Below are positions 6,025 to 14,000 of a stretch of DNA of 17,848 nucleotides, in pieces. The DNA lies in the NCBI GenBank assembly GCA_029259935.1, contig JAJDEH010000180.1, positions 1 through 17,848 of the forward strand, given 5' to 3'. The notes beneath the pieces were generated by a model, which was not told where the DNA came from, did not search any database, and saw only the letters and a list, made by a program, of their open reading frames with translations. This DNA comes from Planctomycetota bacterium. GTDB taxonomy: Bacteria > Planctomycetota > Planctomycetia > Pirellulales > Pirellulaceae. Each line of letters opens with the position of its first letter. Within the stretch, counting starts at the first letter, position 1. A program made the position numbers and the translations under genes.

Positions 6025-9000
6025 TCTTCCCAGACGGGTTCCCGGATTTGCTCCACATCCCATATTAGAATGGTTGAGTCGTGGCTGCCCGTGGCCAGTT
6101 TGGACCCGTCGGCCGAAAACGTGACGCAGGAAATCGTGGCGTTGTGCGCCGGAACTCGGGCTAGAGGTTGCTCGAAGCCGACACGCCAGAATCCAAGGAC
6201 TCCCAGTTTGTACTCGGTGGCGCAGTATTGGTTGTCAGGCGAAATGGCGAGTTGGCGGGATTCACGGTAGGAACTGAACATGGGGCGATAGCCGACCTGC
6301 AAACGGCTAAGTTTCGCTCCCGTTTCCGCATTCCAGATCTGCGTTCTCGTTCCCAGCAGTTTGGCATCCGGTGACAGCCACACGGAATTGACCGTGCCGC
6401 CGGGGGTGTCGATATGCAGCAGTTGTTCGCCGGTCGCGGCGTTCCATAGAAAGATTTTTCGGTGTTCCACGACGGTGACAATCGAAGTGCCATCAGGCGA
6501 AAAGCCGACGCTTCGTAGCTTTCCCGTGAAATCGAGGCTATAGGAATTCACTACTTCGCCGCTGGCGAGATCGGCGACAATGATTCGGCCGGTGTCGGTT
6601 GCCAGATACACTTGCCGATTGTTGGGATGTATCTTCGCGCTCGCCAATCGCTCGCCTTGATCCGGTTTGAAGATCCGCCGCTCGCCGCTCATCGAGAGAT
6701 TCCGCCAATGCGCTTCCATGTCGTCGACGGTCGTTAGCAGATGTTTGCCGTTGGGGCTGAAGGCCACCGAGGTGATAGGCCCCGCATGTCCGGTGAAGAC
6801 GTGAAGTTGCCGGCCCGTCGAGACTTCCCAAACGCGAACTGTGCGATCGGCTCCGCCAGATGCGATTTGAGTTCCGTCGGGAGAAAAGGCCAGACAAACG
6901 ACACGGTCGGTGTGCACGTCCGGTTGCCGTATTGGCTGGCCGGTCGTGGCATTCCACGTTCTTACCGTCGCATCGCCGCCTGAGGTGGCCACCAGTTCGC
7001 CGTCAGGCGACACGGCGACGTCGAAAACTTGCGGATGCCCGAGATTGGCAATCGACCGCGGACGCCAGCCAGTTTCCGATTCCCAAAGGTGCACCGTGGA
7101 ATGCCTAGTTCGCCGGGCGCGTCTAGACGGTGTAATGGAAGGCGACTTCCAGGCTTTCAATTCAACCGTATTGATAGACGCGACGACTCGGCCGTCGCGC
7201 GACGCCGCAATTCCACCGGTCATCCGGTCGTCTGGCAAACTGCCGGATTCGGGGCGATGAAATCCGAGTCGCGAAGTTTGTTGACCGCTGGCAACTTGCC
7301 ACGTGATGAAGTCGCCGTTCTTGGTGCGACCGAATACGTGGTCTCCGTCGGGCGAAAAGGCAAGTGCCACGAATTCATCCGGTGGCCCGCCGCGCTTTTC
7401 CTGTGCCCGACGCGATGTCGTCGCTTGCGTGTGTAATTTCTTCTGCAACCTGAAGGTGCGCAGATTTAGTAAGGAAACGCCCAGTGTTCCGGTGGCCACG
7501 GCGAGCATTCGACTGTCGGGCGAAAATGCGACGCTGGCCGCGCGTAAATCCTTTAGATTAAATGTGTGGATCGCTTCCCCGTTCGTGGCATTCCAGATGC
7601 GAACTCGCTGGTCCGGGAAATCCGGCTCGCCAACACTTGTGGTAACGATGGTTGTCCCGTCTGGCGAGAAGGCGACCGAATCGAGCCTCAGTTGATAGGT
7701 GGTCCGGCGCAGGACTTCCTTGCCGCTGACCGTTTCCCAAACGCGGAACATGTTCTCCGATCCGGTGACGATCCGCCGACCGTCCGCGGAAAATGCAAAC
7801 GCATTACACTCGGGCAGCGGTAGTCTTTGAACAACGCTGCCAGTAGCGGCTTCCCATACAACCACGTCGCGTCGGTCCTGGGCGGCCAACCATTTTCCGT
7901 TCGGAGTAAATTGCAAAGGGCTGCGACGGTAACCGTAAAACGAATTTCCACGAGGATAAACACGAAACCGAGTGGTTCCCAGACGCAATTGTACTCCCGG
8001 TGGCAGTGTATCGCCGAGCACACCTTCGGGCTCTGTATGCTTGGGCTTTTCCATTCCATCATCTTTTGTAGGCAGTTCGCTTAGATTCCAAACCAACACC
8101 GTTCCGTCGCCCATGCCGGTGTAGAGTCGTTGGTGGGTGGAGTCGACGGTCATGGATTCAATCTCGGTGCCGACGTTTTCCTCCGTGATTCGATGGATCG
8201 TCTTCCCCGTGCGCCAGTCGATAATGCTGATAGTTCCTCCATGTGTCCGCTGCACGATGGATCGGTCGTGCGGAGTGAAGGCCAAGGATTGGATTCGGCG
8301 GTCCCATCCATGCCAATTGGCGCCTCGCGGCCCGCGACCGACTAGTTCGCCAGTTGCCAGTTTCCAGACCGCCAAGAATTTGCGGCCGCGCCGGCGGTCG
8401 TGAACTTCGCCCACTACAAGCTGTCCATCATGCGAAACGGCGCAGCCTTCAGACTGGCTGGGGAACCTGCGGACTTCGGTGCCCGTCTTTCTGTCCCACA
8501 GCCGGATTGGTCCGTTGCGAGTTCCGAATTTTCCGTAGTGAGCTTGTTCGCACGTAACCAGGTATTGTTCGTCTTTGGAAAACCAGAACGATTGAAACTC
8601 CCCTTCCCAAAAGAGTGGCGATTTCAGTGAGTGTTGGTGGCTGCTGACATCTTGATCCCATACTTGGATCCGATCAAAGTTGTTAGCGAATCCCAGCAGA
8701 TCGCCTTCGGGGTTGAAGGCAATCGTTCCCTCTTGCCGGCTTCGAATTCGCCGCAGCAACTGTCCGCTGTGCGTATCGTACAGATTCAGAATGTGGTGGT
8801 AGCGTTGTCGATTTGTTTGCAGTCCCTCTTCACCAACGCGCCGCACCGTGGTAGGAATCGGATCTTCGAGTTGCAGCAGAACTGCCAGCCGCTGGCCGTC
8901 CGGCGAAAGCACCGCGCGAACGCACTCCACGGGCCGTATTTGAAACAGCTCGGTTTGAGAGTCCACATCCCAGACGCGAATTTGCTCGGCGAACAAAGGA

Positions 9001-9221
9001 TAACACCTCGGCTCGGCGGCGACCGTCATGAGTATCTTGCCGTCGGCCGAACAGGCCATCTGGCGAATGGCCAGCCGGTCGTCGGACGTCGCGCGAATGC
9101 GAGCGATTACTCCCCTTGGCGCATCCGTGATCGAAATTGATTGCCCCAAAGCGGCCGCGCGAAGTGCGAGCACAAAGAGAAGGCCGATAATGAAAGGCCC
9201 TACACCGTGAAGGTGAGACAT
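6021..9221 (-). CDS. Very large secreted WD40-repeat protein
   Basis: The protein has 1066 residues. Residues 9-26 form a hydrophobic signal sequence (FIIGLLFVLALRAAALGQ), so it should be exported. The rest is nearly all WD40-like repeats of the FSPDG...VWxxxTG type. I count about twenty WD-type blade ends, from IRVWDVDSQ near residue 85 to ILIWDVEQ near the C-terminus. This is enough for about three seven-bladed propellers. The most canonical repeats lie near residues 750-830 (VAFSPDGTQIASGGADRTV and the following blade with TGHAGPITSVAFS). No enzyme domain or transmembrane segment follows, so a scaffold or ligand-binding role in the periplasm or at the surface is likely. Such proteins are common in planctomycetes. 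The ATG at 9221 lacks a clear Shine-Dalgarno. The gene is transcribed away from the PDZ gene's terminator and converges on the PIN toxin, sharing four bases at the stops. Confidence 0.88.
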   Translation of the reverse strand: MSHLHGVGPFIIGLLFVLALRAAALGQSISITDAPRGVIARIRATSDDRLAIRQMACSADGKILMTVAAEPRCYPLFAEQIRVWDVDSQTELFQIRPVECVRAVLSPDGQRLAVLLQLEDPIPTTVRRVGEEGLQTNRQRYHHILNLYDTHSGQLLRRIRSRQEGTIAFNPEGDLLGFANNFDRIQVWDQDVSSHQHSLKSPLFWEGEFQSFWFSKDEQYLVTCEQAHYGKFGTRNGPIRLWDRKTGTEVRRFPSQSEGCAVSHDGQLVVGEVHDRRRGRKFLAVWKLATGELVGRGPRGANWHGWDRRIQSLAFTPHDRSIVQRTHGGTISIIDWRTGKTIHRITEENVGTEIESMTVDSTHQRLYTGMGDGTVLVWNLSELPTKDDGMEKPKHTEPEGVLGDTLPPGVQLRLGTTRFRVYPRGNSFYGYRRSPLQFTPNGKWLAAQDRRDVVVWEAATGSVVQRLPLPECNAFAFSADGRRIVTGSENMFRVWETVSGKEVLRRTTYQLRLDSVAFSPDGTTIVTTSVGEPDFPDQRVRIWNATNGEAIHTFNLKDLRAASVAFSPDSRMLAVATGTLGVSLLNLRTFRLQKKLHTQATTSRRAQEKRGGPPDEFVALAFSPDGDHVFGRTKNGDFITWQVASGQQTSRLGFHRPESGSLPDDRMTGGIAASRDGRVVASINTVELKAWKSPSITPSRRARRTRHSTVHLWESETGWRPRSIANLGHPQVFDVAVSPDGELVATSGGDATVRTWNATTGQPIRQPDVHTDRVVCLAFSPDGTQIASGGADRTVRVWEVSTGRQLHVFTGHAGPITSVAFSPNGKHLLTTVDDMEAHWRNLSMSGERRIFKPDQGERLASAKIHPNNRQVYLATDTGRIIVADLASGEVVNSYSLDFTGKLRSVGFSPDGTSIVTVVEHRKIFLWNAATGEQLLHIDTPGGTVNSVWLSPDAKLLGTRTQIWNAETGAKLSRLQVGYRPMFSSYRESRQLAISPDNQYCATEYKLGVLGFWRVGFEQPLARVPAHNATISCVTFSADGSKLATGSHDSTILIWDVEQIREPVWED

Positions 9222-9259
9222 GGCAATTCGCCGACAGCAGCATTTCCCCTGTACGGAGA

Positions 9260-9288
9260 ATTCTACGTCGATGAGCGATCTGGCACAA
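9260..9288 (-). promoter_or_regulatory. Candidate promoter of the secreted WD40 gene
   Basis: On the minus strand TTGTGC (9288-9283) and TAGAAT (9265-9260) are separated by 17 bases and lie about 40 bases upstream of the WD40 start. The -35 matches only half of the sigma-70 consensus and the -10 is decent, so the call is tentative. It lies just after the terminator of the upstream gene, where a promoter would be expected. Confidence 0.28.
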
Positions 9289-9320
9289 ACTGGTTATACG
9301 CCGATTTCGCAACGCCAAGA

Positions 9321-9358
9321 AACGAAAACGCCCCCGACCGGAAGTCCGATCGAGGGCG
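9321..9358 (-). terminator. Intrinsic terminator of the PDZ gene
   Basis: The arms 9350-9358 and 9329-9337 pair over nine positions. The one mismatch on the plus strand (C9334/A9353) becomes a G-U pair in the minus-strand transcript. The inner bases 9345-9349 and 9338-9342 extend the stem further. On the minus strand the stem is followed at once by TTTTCGTTTCTT. It lies about 70 bases after the final stop of the PDZ frame and before the WD40 promoter region, so it separates the two same-strand genes. Confidence 0.75.
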
Positions 9359-9425
9359 AATCGAAGGAAACAAGATTTCGGGGACGGTCCCGGAGCGATC
9401 ACTCGTCTGGGTCCGACTCACCGCT

Positions 9426-9746
9426 TTAGGGGTTTTGGGCACCGAAGCGTCGGGGAGCGGAAGACGATTTTCGGCTGGGAGCAACGCTGCTGGCACCGAA
9501 GCGACGTGGGGCCGTGCTGCTGGCCGAAGGACGCCGTGGAGTCGTACTCGTTCCGGAGGCCAGGCTGCTGCCGAAGCGGCGAGGCTGACTGGCGGACGGA
9601 CGGCTGCCGGATGTGGTTCCGGTGCGTACGATCGATCCGCCGACCACGGGGCCACCGCGTGATCCTCGGTTGAGCGTGGTGTCCAGGTTGAACAGCAGTG
9701 TGATGTCCGGCGTCTTGGTCCAAGGCTGGGGAGAGAAGATGGTCAG
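9426..9746 (-). pseudogene. In-frame continuation of the PDZ gene beyond a premature TAA
   Basis: Directly after the TAA at 9747-9749 the same frame stays open for 106 codons to TAA 9426-9428. The first part completes the PDZ fold (LTIFSPQPWTKTPDITLLF) and runs into LNRGSRGGPVVGG. The rest is a low-complexity basic Ser/Ala/Arg/Pro tail in which PRRFG occurs twice and QPRRFG once more, with variants. A strong terminator follows this stop, not the premature one, which indicates that the full 209-codon frame is the ancestral gene. An internal ATG-like start in this stretch (9647) has no convincing ribosome site. The piece is either dead, reached by readthrough, or an artefact of one base error. 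Confidence 0.65.
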
Positions 9747-10052
9747 TTAGACGTCGCCGCCGTGGTACTGGTCGACGTCTCGCAACAGCCGCTGGTAGTG
9801 GGCGTGCGAGCGAATTTGAGTCGAGCCGATGTGGGTGATAATGTCGCCCTGTTGTAGGCCGATGTGTGCAGCCAAGCTGCGGGGCATGACCGAATCGATT
9901 TCCAATCCCTGGCCGGGCACCATGCGGCCGAGAAAGCCGAGCGTCGGCTGGCTGGCGGCGGGCGGGTTGAAGTTGTAAACGACTTGGGCTTGAGCGACAT
10001 TAGCGGCGGCCAGCAGAGCGACGATGGCGAGGGTGTTGAAGAGCGTTTTCAT
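9747..10052 (-). CDS. Secreted PDZ-domain protein, truncated by an in-frame stop
   Basis: The visible product has 101 residues. Residues 1-22 are a clear signal peptide (MKTLFNTLAIVALLAAANVAQA, cut after AQA). A PDZ domain follows: the carboxylate-binding loop LGFLG near 38-42, then LEIDSVMPRSLAAHIGLQQGDIITHIG, the standard PDZ core. PDZ domains bind C-terminal or extended peptides; many exported ones sit in proteases or chaperones, but no protease domain is seen here. The TAA at 9747-9749 falls inside the domain, just before its last beta strand (GDV, stop, LTIFSP). A truncated product would probably fold poorly. ATG 10050-10052 has AAGGA seven bases upstream. It is transcribed divergently from the sigma factor gene. 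Confidence 0.72.
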   Translation of the reverse strand: MKTLFNTLAIVALLAAANVAQAQVVYNFNPPAASQPTLGFLGRMVPGQGLEIDSVMPRSLAAHIGLQQGDIITHIGSTQIRSHAHYQRLLRDVDQYHGGDV

Positions 10053-10502
10053 AGCTGATTCCTTCGATTTCCGATGAATGTGGGGGTCGTCTTGCGTTGC
10101 TCGTACTGCCGAGCAACCTGTTCAACAACCTCATTGCAGTCGCCGCCCCGAACGGACAGAAATTCAGAAAAATTTTCCAGCCGCTCACAACTTTGTGCCC
10201 ATGGCCCACAAGTAGGGGAACGCCTGGGTGGTTGCTTGAGGGTATTCGATGCCGACCAGCGACCGTACAATTCGACCACTACGGGCAGATTTTAAAATCC
10301 GAAATCCGAATCTCGAAATCCTAAACAAATTCAAAACCAGAATTCCCAATGTTCAAAACGTGGAGTCTAGCCGTTTCTGTCATTTGAGCATTTGAAATTC
10401 GAGTTTGTTTCGGATTCGAGAATCGGATTTCGTATTTGGTTGCGGCTATGCCGCTTTAAGAACAGGCCGTTACTTAAAATTCTAGGTGAGTAAGAGGTCA
10501 GC
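10053..10502. other. Divergent intergenic region between the PDZ and sigma factor genes
   Basis: This 450-base gap should contain the promoters of both flanking genes. The PDZ-side half (10053-10285) is GC-rich at its edges with an AT-rich core near 10160-10178. I see no gene there that I trust. The sigma-side half is dominated by the inverted-repeat element at 10289-10440. After it, GCGGC (10442-10446) and GCCGC (10450-10454) form a small perfect stem followed by TTTAAG. AGAGG just before 10503 is the sigma factor's ribosome site. No promoter could be pinned down. Confidence 0.4.
10289..10440. repeat. MITE/REP-like imperfect inverted repeat of about 150 bases
   Basis: The left arm at 10300-10332 and the right arm at 10401-10432 pair over about 32 positions with few mismatches. 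Both are built from short units such as CGAAATCC and TCTCGAAT. Pairing extends somewhat inward (AATTCAAA against TTTGAAATT) and outward. The middle part (10333-10400) contains TTTCTGTCATTTGAGCATTT. The composition is far more AT-rich than the neighbouring genes and shows no coding potential. From memory, sequences with this CGAAATCCGAA flavour occur many times in some planctomycete genomes, but copy number cannot be judged from one window. No transposase is encoded, so any mobility would need help in trans. Confidence 0.6.
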
Positions 10503-11090
10503 ATGGCGGAGGCGCAATCGTTTGAGGATCTGTTGGAAAAGGTAAGGACGGGTGACGCTGAAGCCGCCGAGAAGCTGGTGCGAACTTATGAACCGGCCAT
10601 TCGGCGAGCGATTCGGTTTCGCATGTCGGATACGCGGCTGGGAGCGGCGTTCGATTCGATGGATGTTTGCCAATCCGTGTTGGGCAGCTTCTTTGTTCGC
10701 GCGGCGACCGGACAGTACGATCTGGAGAAACCGGAACAATTGATGGGGCTGTTGGTGTCGATGGCCCGCAAGAAGCTGGCGATGAAGGTCCGCCACGAAC
10801 GGGCGGCGATGCGCGACAATCGCAAGCGGGTTTCCGGCGATCCGGTCGAACATAATCTGGCCGGTTCGGCATCGACGCCTAGCGGCATGTTTCAAGCGAA
10901 GGAAATGTTGGGCGAGGTGCAGGCCCGCCTGTCGCCCGAAGAACAAGAGTTGGTCAAGTTAAGGTCGGATGGCATGGAGTGGCGCGACATCGCCGATCAA
11001 ATGGGCGGCAGTCCCGAGGCGTTACGCAAAAAGCTAGCGCGGGCCGTCGATCGAGTTGCGTCCGAGTTGGGTATCGACGAGGTGGATTGA
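10503..11090 (+). CDS. ECF-type RNA polymerase sigma factor (planctomycete kinase-linked type)
   Basis: This 195-residue protein should direct RNA polymerase to a specific promoter set. Region 2 covers about residues 10-100 (FEDLLEKVRTGDAEAAEKLV, then DSMDVCQSVLGSFF near 51-64, a variant of the DVVQSVF motif usual in this group). Region 4 covers about 142-190: LSPEEQELVKLRSDGMEWRDIADQM is the helix-turn-helix that reads the -35 element, followed by SPEALRKKLARAVDRV. No extra C-terminal domain is present. The ATG at 10503 has AGAGG about seven bases upstream. The next gene, a membrane kinase with a WD40 tail, starts three bases after the stop. In planctomycetes this pairing is a recurrent signalling arrangement, so the kinase probably controls the sigma factor's activity. 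Confidence 0.9.
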   Translation: MAEAQSFEDLLEKVRTGDAEAAEKLVRTYEPAIRRAIRFRMSDTRLGAAFDSMDVCQSVLGSFFVRAATGQYDLEKPEQLMGLLVSMARKKLAMKVRHERAAMRDNRKRVSGDPVEHNLAGSASTPSGMFQAKEMLGEVQARLSPEEQELVKLRSDGMEWRDIADQMGGSPEALRKKLARAVDRVASELGIDEVD

Positions 11091-11093
11091 CCT

Positions 11094-14000
11094 GTGCCTG
11101 ACGACCGACCCAAGCTATCTCCCCATACCGAATCTCGGGGCGAGTCGATCGATATTGAAACACTTCTGGACGACCTTCGCCAGCGATGGGCACGCGGCGA
11201 ACCAGCTCGTGCCGAAGAGTACTGCGTGCGTTATCCGCAGTTGCGTTCTCAAAAGCAAGACCTGTTGGACATGCTGTACCAAGAGATGGTACTGCGCGAA
11301 GGCCACGGTGAAACGCCGACGCTGTCCGACTACCTGGCGCGGTTTCCGGACATGGAACCCGAACTGCGCGTGCAATTTGAAATTGAAAAGGCGATGGACC
11401 AGCAGGCTGTCGAGTCGGAACTGCCGGAAGAAAAGTCGCTTCAAGATACCGTGGACTTCGACACCACCGGCGCTCCCAACCCGGCACTGCTCGAAACGAT
11501 TGACACGGGTGGAAGCCCGTCGCCGGCGACCGCTCCGTCGAAGTCACTCCACAAACAGTTTGGCGATTACGAACTGCTGGACGAAATCGCTCGCGGCGGG
11601 ATGGGGGTGGTTTACAAGGCGCGGCAAACCAAAGCGAATCGCATCGTTGCCTTGAAGATGATTCTGGCGGCCAGCCTGGCCGGTCCGGAAGAGATCCGCC
11701 GTTTTTTCGCCGAGGCCGAAGCCGCCGCCAGTCTCGATCATCCAAACATCGTGCCCGTGTTCGACGTCGGCGAGACAAGCGGCCGGCATTACTTTTCCAT
11801 GGCGTTTGTCGACGGCGACAGCCTGGCGGACGTCGTTCGAGAAGAACCGCTGGAGCCAAGACGCGCCGCCCAACTCATCAGCCAAGTCGCCAAGGCGGTT
11901 GAGTATGCTCATAAAAAAAATGTCATCCATCGAGACTTGAAGCCGGCCAACATTCTGTTGGAGCGCGACGGAACTCCGCGCGTGACCGACTTCGGATTGG
12001 CCAAGCGAATCGAAGCCGACAGCAATCTCACGGCGACCGGCCAAGTCATGGGAACACCCAGCTATATGCCGCCGGAACAGGCATTGGGAGAGCCCGTGGG
12101 ACGACTGGCCGACGTCTATTCGTTGGGCGCGGTACTCTATCATTTGCTGACGGCGCGGCCCCCGTTTCGCACGGCCTCGGTCGTGGAAACTTTGCGGCAG
12201 GTCGTCGATCAACGTCCGGTCGCACCCAGTCAACTCAACGCCGCCATCGATCGCGACTTGGAAACGATCGTTCTTAAAACGCTGGAAAAGGATGCTGGCC
12301 GTCGCTACCAGTCGGCGACCGAGATGGCGGAAGACCTTGATCGCTATTTGGCGCGTGAGCCGATCAAGGCGCGCCCCATTAGCAGCGTGGAACGGGCGCT
12401 CCGTTGGGCTCGTCGAAACAAGGCTTATGCGGCGCTGATGTCGTTTCTGATTTTGAGCTTAGTGGCCATCGCCGGCGTCTCGGTGCTGGCGGCGACCGTC
12501 TATCGGCGGCAAGCCATCACCGAAGCGACTCTCCGAGAGCAAGCCGAAGACGCCATGGAGGATACGCGCGGCCAACTGTATGCCAACCACATGTCCGATT
12601 TGTCGGAGTCTCTGGAGTCACCCTATCAGCTTGGCAAAGCTCGCGAACAACTCTCCACTTGGCACCCAGGATTATCCAAGATTTGGAAGTCGAGCCTGAA
12701 TACGTTTTCTCAAAAAGAAAAGTTGGAGGATTTGCGTGGATGGGAATGGTGGCTGCTGTTTGGCAACGCGCACCATCAACGTCCCGATCGGCCTTCGCTG
12801 GACGCCAAGGGCAACGCGGCGTTTTCGATCGCCTGGAACCAGCAGGGCCTGGTGGCTTTCGGCGGACCAACGGATATCGAGGTCGTCAACTTTCAACGCA
12901 AGACTCAGCGGCCGTTTCGCGCTCACGATGGAGACATCTTAACCCTGGATTTTGGTCCCGGTGATGTCTATCTGGCCAGCGGCGGGCAGCTTGGCTGGGT
13001 CAAGGTGTGGCGCTTTGCCAGTAGGAAAGTGGCGCAGTTGCTGGAACATCCGGCGGCCGTGGGATCGTTGGCCTTTCATCCCGACGGAGTTCATCTCGCG
13101 ACGCACGCGGCCGATGGAAGACTTCGCATTTGGGAGCTTGTCAGCGGTGAAGTGCGCGACGAAATCGAAAGCGGAGTCGCGCCACAACCCGCCTGCGATA
13201 TCAGTCCCGATGGCACCCTGATCGCCGCCGGCGGAATAAAAAACGGCGAATTCTATCCGGTGCACTGCTGGGACTTTGCCAGCGGAGAGGAACTGTTCTC
13301 GTTTGACGAGCCGGCCCACACGAAGCCCATTCGCAGCGTCAGCTTTAGTCCCGATGGAACGCGGTTGGCATCGGCCGGTGAAGACGGGGTCCTTCAGGTC
13401 TGGAATGTGACATCGCGCAGACTCGATTACAGCATTGATGAGCATCCGCAAGCCATCCATGTGGTGGCGTGGAGCGCCGACGGCAAGATGCTCGCTTCGG
13501 CGGGCGAAGATACCGGTGTGTGGGTATGGAATGCCGCCGACGGACAGTCGGTGCGCGTATTGGGCGGGCATCAAAGAACGATTCGCGATCTGTGCTGGAG
13601 CCCCGATGGTCATCGGCTTTGTTCCGTAAGCGTGGACGGCATCATGAAAGCCTGGGATGTCGACGAGCTTCCTTCGATCTACACCGTCGCTGCGAGTGAC
13701 TTCGAGGCGAGTGACGTCAAACCGGCCGAAGCTCACACCACTTTGCAGTGGCATCCGACCGCTGATCGGCTCAGCGCGGCTTACGGCGATAAGATGCTGA
13801 TATGGAACGCGGAAACTCGGCAACGCGAAGAATTGGGCGACCTTGGTTCTCACATGCGCTGGAATCATGATGGCAGTTTGGTCGTCTCGCGGCAGGGCAA
13901 CCGGATCCACCTGTGGAAGTCTGACCCGCGAACTTTGACGGCTACCGCGACCCTGGCCGAACATCAGGAGTTGATTGATGTGCGGTGGAATCCGCGGCGC

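Noticed and set aside
9747..9749. Reassigned TAA codon (alternative genetic code) as the reason for the stop in the PDZ gene
   Set aside because: TAA ends several other genes in the window at natural positions, such as the toxin and the oxidoreductase, so a general reassignment is not plausible.
10193..10211. TTGTG/CACAA dyad around CCATGG upstream of the PDZ gene
   Set aside because: Only the outer five pairs are symmetric and the centre mismatches, so it is not stronger than expected by chance.
10954..11859. A 301-codon minus-strand frame over the sigma/kinase junction
   Set aside because: It is antisense to the HTH of the sigma factor and the start of the kinase domain; its Arg/Pro-rich product is typical of shadow frames.
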